From assembly GCA_958009055.1 (NCBI GenBank), contig OY253656.1, positions 768,528-832,527 of the forward strand: a stretch of DNA of 64,000 nucleotides. The letters run 5' to 3'. This DNA comes from Choricystis sp. odSpoLacu1 (taxonomy: Eukaryota; Chlorophyta; Trebouxiophyceae). Under the pieces are notes generated by a model. That model was not told the DNA's origin. It did no database searches and saw only the letters and a list, made by a program, of their open reading frames with translations. This document shows, in pieces, positions 51,540 to 62,681 of this stretch (positions are counted from its first letter, which is position 1; each line of letters opens with the position of its first letter). Position numbers and translations under genes: made by a program.

Positions 51540-53433
51540 TCAGTGCCCGCCGCACCCGCACCCGCTGCCGCACTTCTGGGGCGTCGGCTCCCAGTAGTGG
51601 AACGGGCGCTCCGACCGGGCGGTCTCGCCCTGCTTGTAGGTCTCGTAGTAGGCCAGCCCGAATTGGGAGCGGGGCAGGAGTTTGGCGAGCGTGTCGAAAC
51701 GTGTCGACACGACGACGCCGTGGTCGGGCTCGATGTGGACGTCGCCTTCATAGGCCACGTCGCCATCCGCCGCCAACACTTTGTCCCCAATGGCCGCCTT
51801 CTCCTCCAGCGTGATGAGGGCGGCGTCGACAGAGCCGCAGGGGAGGGGGGGTTTGTCTTGGCCGAAAAACGCGACGCCGGCTGGCAGCGCGTCGCGCGCA
51901 ACAAAGCCGTGGTAGTGGGCCAGGGCCAGGCCCTCGTTTTCGACGGCGGCTACATAGGAGGCCGACTTGCCGGCCGCCTTCAGGCGCTTGGCCAGGGACA
52001 CGTTGGCGGCGGCTTGGGCCAGGATGAGCCAGGAATCGAAAGAAGGGGAAGTGACCGATTTCAGCGCCGCGCTCGTCTCCAAATAAAACGTGTCGGCGTC
52101 GCACGACAGGATGACCCAGTCCTTGTCCTTGTGGGGGGCTTTCTTGTTGCACCCAGAGCGGGTGCACAGGACGGAGACGCGGGTGGCGGTGTCGACGGGG
52201 CCGGTGGGGAGGACGTAGGCGAGGAAGCCGTAGGACATGCCGGAGCGGCCGTCCAGGAAGGCGGCGACAACCGCGGGCGCGATGTCGAGGACGCAGTAGG
52301 GCAGCAGTTGGGCGGGGGTCAGGTTGATGGCGAAGAGGGGGTCGAGGAGGGGGAGAGCGGCCATGATGGTGGCTTGCGCGCGCGCGACGTGGGCCGCAAG
52401 GTCGCCCTTCCACCCGCCCTTGGCGCGCGTCGACAGCGTGAAATCGCGCGACCGCGGAATCCGCCCCTTGACAAACACTTTGGCGCACAGGGCGCGCGCG
52501 ACGCGGGGGTCGGCCAGTTCATCCCAGCCGTAGAGGCGGGAGCAGCCTTGGACTTGGTAGATGCGAAAGGTGCGGGCGGCTGAGTCAATGTCGATGAAGG
52601 CGAGGGTGAGCATGCGCGCGATCGAACGCAGGCCGTGCATGTGGTGGGCCACGTAGTCTTCGCACGCGTGCAGGGCGGGGTCGGGGGCTTCGCGCACCAT
52701 GATGCAGTTGTTGAAGCTGGGGTGGGTGGAAAGGGTGGGTTGGTGGGAAAAAAATGTCAACCCTCATTCTCTCTTCTCTCTCTCTCTCCCAAAGCATCCT
52801 CCACCCCCCGCCCCAACACCACACTACTCACCGAGTCGAGCGCACAAAGTCAAACGGGTGCTGCGCCTTGGGCGACCCCACGCGCGCGACGTCGCCGACA
52901 CCAACAAACACAACGCCCGGCACAATCTTGCGGTTGCGCCACGTGGCGGGGCGCCACAGCGTGAACTTGGTGTGCTGCACAAAGGCGGGCCCTGCCTTAA
53001 TGCCGACGGCGGAGAGCGCTTTGAACGCGTTGACGGCGACGATCTTGGTGCGCGTCTCGTTGCGCAGGCGGCGGGGTAGGGGGGCCGACAGCTCGTCGTC
53101 GTGCACGATGTCCATCCAGTCGGCGACGGAGGCGCCCGCGGTGGTGAGGATAGTGGTGAGTTTGGCCGCAAACTCCTCCTCACCAGGCGTGGTGAGGCCG
53201 GGGCACATGTTGGCCAGCGCGCACACGCGGCACGCCGAGTCGCCGTAGCCTTTGAGGGCGGCGCGGAACGAGGTTTCAGCAGACGACGCGTCCAGGGGGA
53301 CGCGGCCAGAGGTGAGATCACCCACCAGCTCGGAGGGAGAGTCGCACACCGCGGGGCGGGGGCGCGTCGTGGCCGACACGATCTTGGACGGGGGGGTGGA
53401 GGGGATGGGGGCGATGGTGGCGGTGGCCGACAT
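51540..53433 (-). CDS. Unrecognised 592-residue protein in the nitrate gene neighbourhood
   Basis: Two exons, complement(51540..52716, 52832..53433), joined in phase (FDFVRSTR|FNNCIMVREA). The N-terminal half has a Cys cluster (GDSACRVCALANMCPG) and a mixed alpha/beta region (TWRNRKIVPGVVFVGVGDVA). The second half reads ARMLTLAFIDIDSAARTFRI, LDIAPAVVAAFLDGRSGMSY and DWVILSCDADTFYLETSAAL. It ends CGSGCGCGGH, a Cys-rich tail suggestive of metal or Fe-S handling. No signal peptide or membrane helix. I do not recognise the family. It sits between NR and the NRT2-NiR pair, so a link to nitrate metabolism is possible but unproven. Confidence 0.65.
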
Positions 53434-54357
53434 GGTGGTGTGGAGTGTGTGTGGGGTGGCTTGGGGGTGGAAGACGGTGGATCAAGGAAGACGGAGGCGC
53501 CTGTGTGTGGTGGGGCGAGGGGGCAAGGTACGGGGGGGTGAGGGTGAGTGTCTGCCGCTCGTGCCGCCCACGGTCTCGACGGCCTCGAGTGTGTCCCGCG
53601 CGCGCGCACTCCCCGCCCGACCCCCGCGCGCTGCGCCCCGACCCATGTACCCCCCTCCCCCACGTGCGCCGCACGTCGAATGCGTGCACATGGCTGGTAG
53701 TGGGCCGGCAGAGCTCGGGGAGAGGGGCGCCAACCGCCGCTTCACGCATCGAGGGCGCGCGAAGCCTCGAAGGCATCCTCCGCGTGGGCCTCTGCGGTGC
53801 GCAGCCGCCACGCGCGCTGGCGCCGCGCCTTCCCATCAAGCGCGCGATCAACACTCGTGCGTGTGTTTTAGTGGGGAAGGAGGCAGGGAGGCGTGAAAGG
53901 TGGCGGCGGCGGCGCGGTGCGAGGGCACGCATGAAACATGGTACGCTGATGCGGGGGGTCTTGGGGTCTCTCCACACCGCTTCCTCACCTCTGATTGCAG
54001 GCGGCTCCCGCGGCAGAAGAGGGGGCGAAGACGAGGCGCGCTGGTGGGAAGCTCGGGGCTCAGGAGGGGTGGGGGGCGGAGGAGCGCGGGAAAGAAGAGA
54101 GTGGTGTGACTGACTCAATTTTTTCGCTTCTACCTAGAAGCCCGACAGGCGCGACTACCTCTCCTCCCTTACCTTCCCAACCCTCCCTTTTCCCCGGTTT
54201 CTGCCTTCTCCCTGGCCGGCTGGCACTCGCGGCACACCTCTCCGGCCCTCCCCGACCACCCCCCTCCACCGCACCAGCACTTTTTCTTGCTCTGCCCCGA
54301 CTCTCTCCAAGGCTCTCGGTCGGTGTCCGTCTTTCCCACTCCCCACACCACATCCCA
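53434..54357. promoter_or_regulatory. Long divergent upstream region (924 bases)
   Basis: The longest spacer in the window, between the unknown gene and the Ayr1-like reductase. Purine-rich frames on both strands lack conserved features. A GTGTTTTAGTGGGG 14-mer at about 53863 also occurs in NR intron 1 (about 47845). No RNA gene recognised. Confidence 0.4.
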
Positions 54358-55651
54358 ATGCCCAATACCATCCTCATCACCGGCTGCTCCGAGGGAGGCA
54401 TCGGCCACGCTCTGGCGCAGGTGTGTGTGTTGGTTTGGGGGCTGCAATTTATGAGGAGGAGCGGGTGGTTGGCGCCGCCGACGACGTTCCCGCCCCATCA
54501 ATCCCCCGTTTCTTTCCCTCTCCTCCCCCCTCCCCCCACACTCTCAGGCCTTTGCCCGCCACCATGACGTGACCGTGTTCGCCACAGCGCGCGACGTCGC
54601 CAAGATGGGCGGCCTGGCGGACGCGGGGTGCACCCTGCTGCCGCTGGACGTGACGGATGATGGTAGTGTGCGTGATGCGGCGGCCAAGGTGGCGGCCGCG
54701 ACGCAGGGGCGTGGCGTGGATGTGCTGGTGAGTGTGTAGAGTGTGGGAGATGGATGAACTGGGGAGGTAAAATCACACACCACCACTCGTCGACCCGTTT
54801 TTGCCCACCCCCACCACACCACCAAACCACAGGTCAACAACGCGGGCGCCACCTTCAAGGGCTGCATCCTGGACTGCCCGCCCGACGCCTGTGCATCTTT
54901 GTTGGACACGAATGTGGTGTCCGTCATTCGGGTCACCCAAGCGTTTGCGCCCGCTATGTGTCAGCGTGGCCGCGGCCTCATCATCAACATTGGCTCCGCC
55001 ACGGGCTGGGTGGCGCAGGCAACGAAAGGCGTGTACTCCGCGTCCAAGCACGCTGTACGGTGAGTGGTAGTGTGGTGGGGGAGAAGGTGTGTTGGGGGGG
55101 TGTTTTTTTCATTCTCTCTCACCTCCCCTCTCTCCACACACAGCGCCATCACCGACGCCCTGCGCATCGAGCTCGCCCCCCTGGGCGTGCGCGTCATGCT
55201 GATTGCGCCCGGCTACGTGGCCACTTCCATCGACGACAGAGCAGCCGACAGTGGCCGCTGGCACGCCCCCTCCCTGTCATCACCCCACGCCTCCTTCCCC
55301 GGCCTGGTCACCACGACCCAATCCTCTATTTTTAAGGCGGGAATTGGCGCACGCGGTGCCATGCCGCCTGACGAGTTTGGGGCCAGGGTGGTGGCGCTGG
55401 CGTTGGTGGAGGTGGGGCGGGCGGGTGCGCCGGGTGCGGCGCGGCGCGGGGGAGACCCCACCACCGCCCCCCCCACTCTGACCGAAGTGTTGTCCACCCC
55501 GCGCGCCTGGCTGCCCGAGTGGCTGGGTGGGCCCAAACGCCACGTGCTGATCGCCCCCTTTGCCCGCGTCGCGTGGTGGTTGGGGTGCGCGGCCCCCGCG
55601 TGGCTGACCGACCTGGTGCTGGCGCGCGCGGCGGGCGTGTGGGTGCAATGA
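54358..55651 (+). CDS. Short-chain dehydrogenase, Ayr1-like (1-acyl-DHAP reductase type)
   Basis: Four exons (54358..54420, 54548..54727, 54833..55059, 55144..55651) encode 325 residues. The NADP site is ILITGCSEGGIGHALAQAFA, matching the TGCSSGGIG variant of yeast Ayr1 and related lipid reductases. NNAG, the catalytic Ser (NIGSATGWVA) and YxxxK (YSASKHAVR) are intact, followed by PGYVATSI. A hydrophobic C-terminal stretch (VAWWLGCAAPAWLTDLVL) may anchor it to ER or lipid droplets. Ayr1 reduces 1-acyl-dihydroxyacetone phosphate in ether-lipid and phosphatidate synthesis; other lipid substrates are possible. Confidence 0.83.
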
Positions 55652-55719
55652 AAAGTAGTGCCAAGCTAGTTTAGTTTTGGGTGTGTCACACACAATAATA
55701 CGAACATTTTCTTTCTCTC

Positions 55720-56389
55720 TCACTTTTTCATGCTCTCCACCGCGGGCGGCGGCACCGTCGCCACCTCAGCTGGCGCGCCGCCCCACACCCCATTCCTCAC
55801 TCCATTCACTTCCAGCGTCCTCGTCTCCTGGCACGTGGCGCACGGGCTCAGACAGCCCCACAGCACCACGTCTTCCAGCGTGCTGCCGGGGAGGCCGTGC
55901 GCGACGCGCAGGCGGCCGCGGCGCCATGCGCCGAGGGCGACATACGGAAAGTAGAACGGGGCGGCGATGCACAGGGCGGCGCCCAGGGCGGCGGCTTGCC
56001 AGGGGGTCGTGTTGAAGGCACGGGCCTGGTTGATGCTGTGTGGTGGTTTGGGTGGGCGGTGGGCGGGCGGGTGGCGGTTAACGGGTGGGTGGGTGGGTGG
56101 CGGGTCGGTCGAGGTATGCGGACGTCGTTTCCCTCGCGTTTTGCCTTGCCTCCCCACAACTCCAGCGGCACACCCACCCACACCCACACACACTTCCTTA
56201 CACTCACCTAAAAAACAGCGCCCAACACCCACACGCCGTGGCCACGCACACGCCCGCGCTCGACGCATTGGGCACCGCGCCGCACGAGCACACGTGCCCA
56301 TCCCATTCGTGAGTGCCGGGCGGGGGAGGCGGCGTCGGTGCGGATGCTGTGGGATGGGAGGGAGCGGTGGTGGTGGTGGTGGCAGCCAT
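55720..56389 (-). CDS. PLAC8-family Cys-rich protein
   Basis: Two exons, complement(55720..56035, 56208..56389), encode 165 residues. The pattern W-x-G-H-V-C-S-C, then VCVATACGCWALFF, SINQARAF, a short hydrophobic stretch (ALGAALCIAAPFYFPYVAL), LRVAHGLPGSTLEDVVLWGC and SPCATCQETRTLEV fits PLAC8 domains (DUF614). Plant members are small membrane-associated proteins affecting cell number or metal tolerance. The role here is unknown. Tandem with NRT2 and 640 bases downstream of it. Confidence 0.78.
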
Positions 56390-57029
56390 GATGAATGAGA
56401 AAAAGAGGTTTGTTGTGTGTTTGGTGTCCGCGTTTTTTTGTTTCTGGTTGGTTTTTTCCATGGTCGGGGCTTTTACACTATCCACCCGATGCCACGGTCA
56501 TCAAGCTTGTGTCAACAGGGGGGCGTCTGCCGCCGTTAGATCGAAAAAGAGAGAGGGGGGGGAGCACGATGGTTTTTCCGCACGTGTTGTTGCGGGGGGG
56601 CGGTGGAGCAGAGGGAGGGCCACGGCAATGCTAGTGCGCGTCCAGGGACCTGCCTCATCGCAAGACGCCAAAAGCAAGAGAAAATGAGGCCCGGTACGGC
56701 ATGCCCGTCGAGTTGAGCGCGCGTGTGCGAAAGGAGGAGAAGAAAAAAAGCGGCGGCAACGCACGCGGCCGCTGGCCACTGGGAACAGCTTGTTTCCCGT
56801 CAGTGGCCAGGTTGGCGCGTCCGTCATCAACCACGCTCTAGGCGTGGGAGGAGAGAAAGGATCAAGATGGGAAAGTGGGAGGCATCCATGGGGATAATGG
56901 GTCGAAAAAATGATGGACAAAAAGAAACGGGGAGTTTTTGCTGTGCGGGGAGCGGTTGTGGGCGTGCCCACATCCAGGTTCCGCCGCTTGGTTGTGCGGA
57001 GATGGTATACACGAAAAACATCAGATCAA
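56390..57029. other. Spacer between NRT2 and the PLAC8 gene
   Basis: 640 bases acting as NRT2 3' region and PLAC8 promoter. It contains a strong inverted repeat (56772-56810, listed separately). No gene found. Confidence 0.4.
56772..56810. repeat. Inverted repeat able to form a hairpin
   Basis: CTGGCCACTG (56772-56781) is perfectly complementary to CAGTGGCCAG (56801-56810), and inner GGAACA/TGTTTCC bases can also pair. It lies about 220 bases past the NRT2 stop codon on the NRT2 coding strand. It could be a 3' RNA structure or a protein-binding palindrome. Confidence 0.6.
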
Positions 57030-59441
57030 TCACACCTTGGCCGAGTCGGGCCTGCCGCCGCGCGCCGAGTCGTCGACCTTGCCGGTCTCCATGACCATGC
57101 CCTCCAGGTTGGCTTTGGACGCTTTTCGGGAACCAAATCGAGACGAGCCGTGCTGGGAGCCGCCGTGGACGGAGGACTCGTGCGCAAACTTCATGGCGCG
57201 CGCGTGCATCCCCGCCTCCTGCTCGGCGGGCGTGTACTCAGACCGGTAGTACTCTTCTTCCGTGGCAGCGCCGCGGGGGCCGCGGAACACGCCGCCCCAA
57301 GCGGGCCACTCAAGGAGCAGGGACAACATGGAGACGCAGATCATGATGATGCTGTGGGGTTGTGGGAGAGTTTTTTTGTTGGTGGGTGAGCGTGGTTTGT
57401 TGTGTGCCTCTTGTCGTTTCCTCCATCCCCTCTCCCCATCCTTCCAACCTACCCCATGTTGCGGTAGCCTTTCTGCGACTGGTCGCGGAACACAAACCCG
57501 TTCCACAGGGCGGCGCCCGCGGTACCGCCCGCGGACACAAAGCCGGACACGAGCCCAGGCGAGCGGTTGGACACAAACGGCACCAGCGAGTAGGTGGCGC
57601 CGCACGCTTGTTCATAGGCGAACGAGTACAGCACCATGAGTACGATGGCGACGGGCAGGGAGGGCAGCACACCAAAAAGCAGCATGAATATGCCGCCCAG
57701 GAAGGCGGTGGTGAAGAGCCACGACACGCGCGCGCGGTGGCCAAAGCGGGCGGACGCGAGGTCGGACACGACGCCGCCCGAGGGGCGGGACACGACGTTG
57801 AGCAGGCCGGAGATGGAGGCAATGCCGCCGCCCACGGACTGGGAGAGGGAGAAGTGGTTCTGGAAGTACCTGTGGGGAGAGTGGGGGGTGGGGGTGGGGT
57901 TGGTTTTGTGTGTCGGGTGGCGCGCGCGGCGACGACTAAAAACCCTGCCTCACACCCCCGCACCCCCTCTCTCATCAAACTCACTTGGACAGCACGTTGT
58001 CGACAGCAATCTCCACACGAAACGTGGCGCCGTACACCGCCGTCAGAATCCAGGTCCTGTAGTTGAAAATCGCCGCACGCCACGCGGGCCACCCGACATC
58101 GCCCTTGACGGAGCGCGCGTCGGTCTGGCGCACAGTCACGGTGCGGCCTTCCGGCATGTCCTGGCCAAACAGGAACACCGTGAGGCCCATGACCAGGTGC
58201 AGCACGCCGGGCAGGTAGAAGGCGAGGCGCCAGGCTTGGGAGGGTTTGTGGCCATAGGTGTGGACGAGCGCGTCAAAGAGAGCAGGCATCGCGACGTGCG
58301 TCAGGCCGCCGCCCAGGTTGCCCCACCCGCCCACGATGGCGTTGGCGGTGCCGACGACGCCCACGTTGTACATGTTGGTGGTCCACTGGATGCAGGGGAT
58401 GACGGCGGCCAGGGAGCAGGCAATGACGAAGCGGCAGGCGACGTAGCCGGCGAACGAGGTGACCTGTGGGTTGTGGAGGGGTGGTGTGGTCGGTGTGTGG
58501 AGGGGTGGTGGTTGGTGTCGTCCCCGCCGCGTCTTCCCACCTCTTCCACCGCCTCTCCGTCGCCTCTCACTGCGTGGTGGCCACAGTAGCAGTCGGCAGA
58601 AGGCAGCAAGCGGCAGAAGGCGGCGGCAGACGCAAAATCAACTCACCTTGGATATGGCGAACACCGCGGGCGCAGTTCCCCACAAACACAGCATAAAGGC
58701 GTAGCGAGGACCCCAAGAATCCATAAACTTTCCAAAAAATAAGCGCGCAAACACGCCACCCATGACGGCGGCGACGTTGGCGTCGGCGATTTGGCCTTTG
58801 GAGAGTTTGAGGTCATTTTTGATGGAAGTGATCAGCGCCGCCGGCGCAAACGACGACCAGAACGCCACCATGAATGACAGCCAGCTCAAGTGGAACGCGA
58901 CGAGGTGGGGGGTGGGCTTGCCCCAGAACGCGGACTTGATGGTCATGGCTTTGCCTTCGGAATCGTAGCCGGGGCGGCCGGCGTAGCCACCTGATGGTGT
59001 GGAGGAAAGGGGGGGAGGGGGTTGTGGTGAGAATCATGCCACCTCAGTCACCCGCACCAGCAAGCCATTGCACGCGGCGTTGGCACTGGGGGGAAGGGGA
59101 GCAGGTTGAGGCGACAGCCAACAGTCTGGCTGTCGGCGTGGTATAGTTGCGCGTGCACGCCGGCGTTTCGCCGCCCTCGCGCTCTGAGAGCGCTGGCTCT
59201 CGTCGATGAACGCACTCCACCGCCGTCCTGCCCCCCCAAATGGCGGTTGTTAGAGACAGCAATGCCATCGATCGGGGGCGCCGCTGCGCGCTCGGCCTGG
59301 GTTGGCCCGCGTTTGGCCGTTGCGAAAACCGTCGCGCATTCTAGGGCACCATCGCGACGCGCTTTTGCGTGTTTCCCCGGTTCCCGAACCCTTACCTTCC
59401 GGCGTGCGCGGCCCCAGGTAGGGAGTGCGATCAGCAGGCAT
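57030..59441 (-). CDS. NRT2: High-affinity nitrate transporter NRT2 (NNP family)
   Basis: Five exons, complement(57030..57351, 57453..57869, 57985..58463, 58647..58990, 59396..59441), encode 535 residues. NNP features: HLSWLSFMVAFWSSFAPAAL, the MFS motif ARLFFGKFMDSWGPR, the nitrate signature-like GVVGTANAIVGGWGNLGGGL, and the second signature region GLVSGFVSAGGTAGAALWNG. The C-terminal tail (EEYYRSEYTPAEQEAGMHAR) is hydrophilic and Ser-rich. It imports nitrate with protons at the plasma membrane. Divergent from NiR with 322 bases between, an arrangement that allows joint nitrogen control. Some algal NRT2s need NAR2; none is encoded here. Confidence 0.95.
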
Positions 59442-59763
59442 CGTTGTCGTACAGAAAGATGAGTGGGGAGAGGGCGTTTGAGGCTGCCGGGGGCCAACAA
59501 GTTTTTTGTTTTCTGTTGTGTGTGTTTTGTTTTGTTTTTTGTCGGCAGTACACTGCCTCCCGAAAGTTTGTGACCTAATCCACTACCCGGTTCCCCGCTC
59601 CACGGACGCGGCGCATCCTCCTACTGCCCCATTGGTGGCAGTGCTCGGTCGGCGCGCACCAACCGCCATTGTTTGGGACGCAGCCGTTGTCGCCGCCAAT
59701 TGCCCTTGTGATTGCTGCTGCCCGCAAACCCTCACACTCGGCCCTGCTCGATCACAGTGCACC
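59442..59763. promoter_or_regulatory. Shared NRT2-NiR divergent promoter region
   Basis: 322 bases. A CCATTGGTGG element (CCAAT-type on the minus strand) lies near 59629. CAACCGCCATT at 59660-59670 is repeated, inverted, in NRT2 intron 1 (59239-59249). A T/G-rich tract occupies 59500-59545. Common regulation by nitrate and ammonium is inferred from layout only. Confidence 0.5.
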
Positions 59764-60785
59764 ATGCTCTTCACCAAAGGAAACACCACGCTGGCGCTGA
59801 ACGCTGCCCCGGCGCGTGCGACCGTGGCCCGGGCTGCTGCCGGGCGAGGTGCCGGCCCCGTGCGCGCGGCTGCGAGTGAGGTGAGAGAGGATGTGTGGGG
59901 GCGGGGCGGTGAGGGCTGGGCAGGAGCGGAGGTTGGGAGGGGGGGCACGGCTGTGATCAGGCTCTGTCGGCCACTGCGCGGTCGAGAGAAAGGGGGGGAA
60001 CAATCGGTTCGCTGACGCCCTAGTTTTGTCGAGTGAGCCGCGCGGGCGTCGAGAGCGCGGCGAGAGACCAGAGCCGCGAAAAAAAACGAGACCTCCCACA
60101 AACACGCAATCTTTGGCGTTTCCCCCGCGCCCGCCGCCCCCGCTCCCGTGTGGTGCGGGGGCGGTCGCGCGACAGTATGTCGACACACCCGATCTACCCC
60201 GCCAACTCACACTCCCCTCCTTCCCAGGCCCCCCCCTCTGCCGCGCTCGACCCGCTCTCTGGCCTCGCCCACCTGGGCGACGCCGGCCGCGCCAACGCCC
60301 TGGACCCCAAAGCCAACCCCATCGAGAAGAAGAAGAACGCCAAGAGTGGGGCGGTGATGTGGGAGGAAGGTGAGAGATGGGGAGGAGGAAGGTGAGAGAT
60401 GGGGAGAGGGAGGATTATGGAGAGCGCGAGCGCGTGTCTACCACGGCAGCCACGCGGCGGCGGTAGTTTTTGTGCGTCTGCCGCCCGTCGACACCCTCCC
60501 TTCCCCTTTTCACCCTCATCTCACCCTCATCACTCCCCCCCCACACAGTCTACCACCTGGCCGCCCTCCTCCAACAAGGCTCCACCACGTGGGACGCGCT
60601 CGACCTAGACGACGTCGACGTGCGCCTCAAGTGGGTGGGCATGTTCCACCGTCGCAAGCGCACGCCGGGCAAGGTGAGAGAGTCAGAGAGGGTGTGGGGG
60701 AGATGTGTTGGGGAAGGACGAGCGTTTGCGTGATGTGTTTGTGTTTGTGGTGACGCGTTTTCTTTTTTCTTCACCCCCCCCCCCC

Positions 60786-60816
<31 letters not shown>

Positions 60817-62407
60817 ACCCCCCACTCTCCCTCTCAGTTCATGATGCGGGTGCGCGTGCCCAATGGTGAACTCACCTCCCCCCAGCTGTGCGCGCTGGGC
60901 GCCTGCATCGCGCCTTATGGTGCTGACGGGTGCGCGTACATCACGACGCGCGCGGGGTTTCAACTGCGCGGCGTGACCCTGGAGGACGCCGACCACGTGC
61001 TGGATTTGTTGAAGAGCGTGGGCTTGACCCCGCTGCACAGTGGGCTGGACAATGTGCGCCAAGTGACGGGGTCCCCGATTGCAGGGGTCGCCCCGTACGA
61101 GCTGGCCGATACGAGGCCCTTTGCGAAAGCGGGTAAGGGATGAGGGAGAGTGTGTGTGAAGGGCGGCAGAGGGCGCCGCGTGATCACCCTGCGGCCCACA
61201 CTCATTGATCCAACCCCCTCCTCCAGTCGACTCCCTCATCACCAACAGCGGAGCTGGCAACCCAGAACTCCGCAACCTGCCCCGCAAACTCAACATCTCG
61301 TTCTCTGCGTCCCGCGACGACTTTGTGCATTCGCATATCAATGACCTGGCTTTTGAAGCGGCGGTCGATGCCGCTGGTGTGCGCGGCTGGAACGTCATGG
61401 TGGGCGGCTACCTCTCCATCAAACGCTGCGCCACCTCTATCCCGTTTGTCACGTTTGTGACGGATGACCAAGTCGTCGACTTTGCGCATGCCTTCCTGAT
61501 CTGGTTCAGGGAGCATGGCGCCCGCACCGACCGCCAGAAAGCGCGCGTGCTGTGGCTGGTGGAGCGGGTTGGAGTGGATGCTGGGCGCGAGGCCATCGCG
61601 GCGCTGATGCCGGGGAAGCCGATGTTGGCCCGCGCAGTCCCCGTCACCCACGACGGCCACTGGACTCGGCGCGACGTGCTGGGCGTGCATGAACAACTCC
61701 AACCGGGTCTGCGGTGGATCGGCGCCTGCATCCCGGTCGGCCGGTTGAGTGCGACCGATTTCGATGACATTGCCGCCGCCGCCACCGCCTATGGCGACGG
61801 CACCGTCAGGTGCACGGTGGACGTAAACGTGGTGTTTCCTAATGTGCCTGCTGCACGGGTGGACGCGATGCTGGCTGGGCCATTGTTTGAGCGGTTTGTG
61901 GTGCCGCGGCCCGAGAACGCGCCTAGCCTCACCACTGCCCTCGTCTCCTGCACTGGAGCCCAGTTTTGTGGGCTGGCGCTGGCTGAGACCAAGGCGCCCC
62001 TGCTGGACATTGTGCGGAAACTAGACGCTGAGCTGGCGCTGACGCGCCCCGTCCGCATTCACGTGACCGGGTGCCCCAGCTCGTGCGGCCAGGCGCAGGC
62101 GGGAGACATCGGGTTGATTGGGGCGCCGGCCAAGAAGGAGGTGGATGGGAAAAAGGTGGCGGTCCAAGGTGAGTTGGGTGGTGGTGGTGGTTCGGGGTGG
62201 GGGTCGGCGGTCGGCAGGCGGGCGTCACCCTCTCACCCTCTCAACCCACCCTCCCACTCTCTAGGCTTCAACATCATCACTGGCGGCACCGTGGGTGAGC
62301 ACGCCCAGCTGGCGGCCACCGAGTTTGAGAAGGCGGTGCCCGCGGACGAGGTGTATGGACGGTTGAGGGAGCTGCTGCTGCGCGACTTTGGCGCTGTGGT
62401 GAGATGA
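59764..62407 (+). CDS. NII: Ferredoxin-nitrite reductase (plastid)
   Basis: Six exons (59764..59880, 60228..60369, 60549..60673, 60838..61132, 61227..62168, 62265..62407) encode 587 residues. A transit peptide (MLFTKGNTTLALNAAPARAT) leads to the first sulfite/nitrite reductase half (FMMRVRVPNGELTSPQLCAL, GLDNVRQVTGSPIAG) and second half. The Cys ligands for 4Fe-4S and sirohaem are in SCTGAQFCGLALAETK and HVTGCPSSCGQAQAGDIGLI. It reduces nitrite to ammonium with six electrons from ferredoxin. Intron 3 contains a very long C tract. Length is normal for the plant enzyme. Confidence 0.96.
60774..60823. repeat. Near-pure poly-C tract in NiR intron 3
   Basis: Fifty bases broken only by one T (60786) and one A (60817); 30 consecutive C lie between. 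It acts as the polypyrimidine tract before the CAG acceptor at 60837. Confidence 0.9.
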
Positions 62408-62681
62408 GGAGAGGAGGGTTTTGGGTCTTTTTGTTTTGGGCGTGGCAACAACACACGGCGACAATACCATACACGCGGCACTTTGGCTCTCGCGGATTCC
62501 CCCATTCCCTTCTCTACGGCGAACATACATACATGTCTTTTCTTCTTACTTCATCGCACCCCCGTCGCGGCTGCCTCGATAACGCACACACCTCTTCTCT
62601 TTATCTTTAACGTCCGCGCTCCCTCTCCCCCTGCACTCGGGGGGAGGGGGTCTGTTGCGCGGCATGCGCTTTCGACACGGC
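62408..62681. other. Spacer downstream of nitrite reductase
   Basis: NiR 3' region, less GC-rich than the exons. No gene seen. Confidence 0.4.

Noticed and set aside
53434..54357. A hidden gene in the longest spacer
   Set aside because: Open frames exist on both strands but show no conserved residues, targeting signals or consistent splice pattern.
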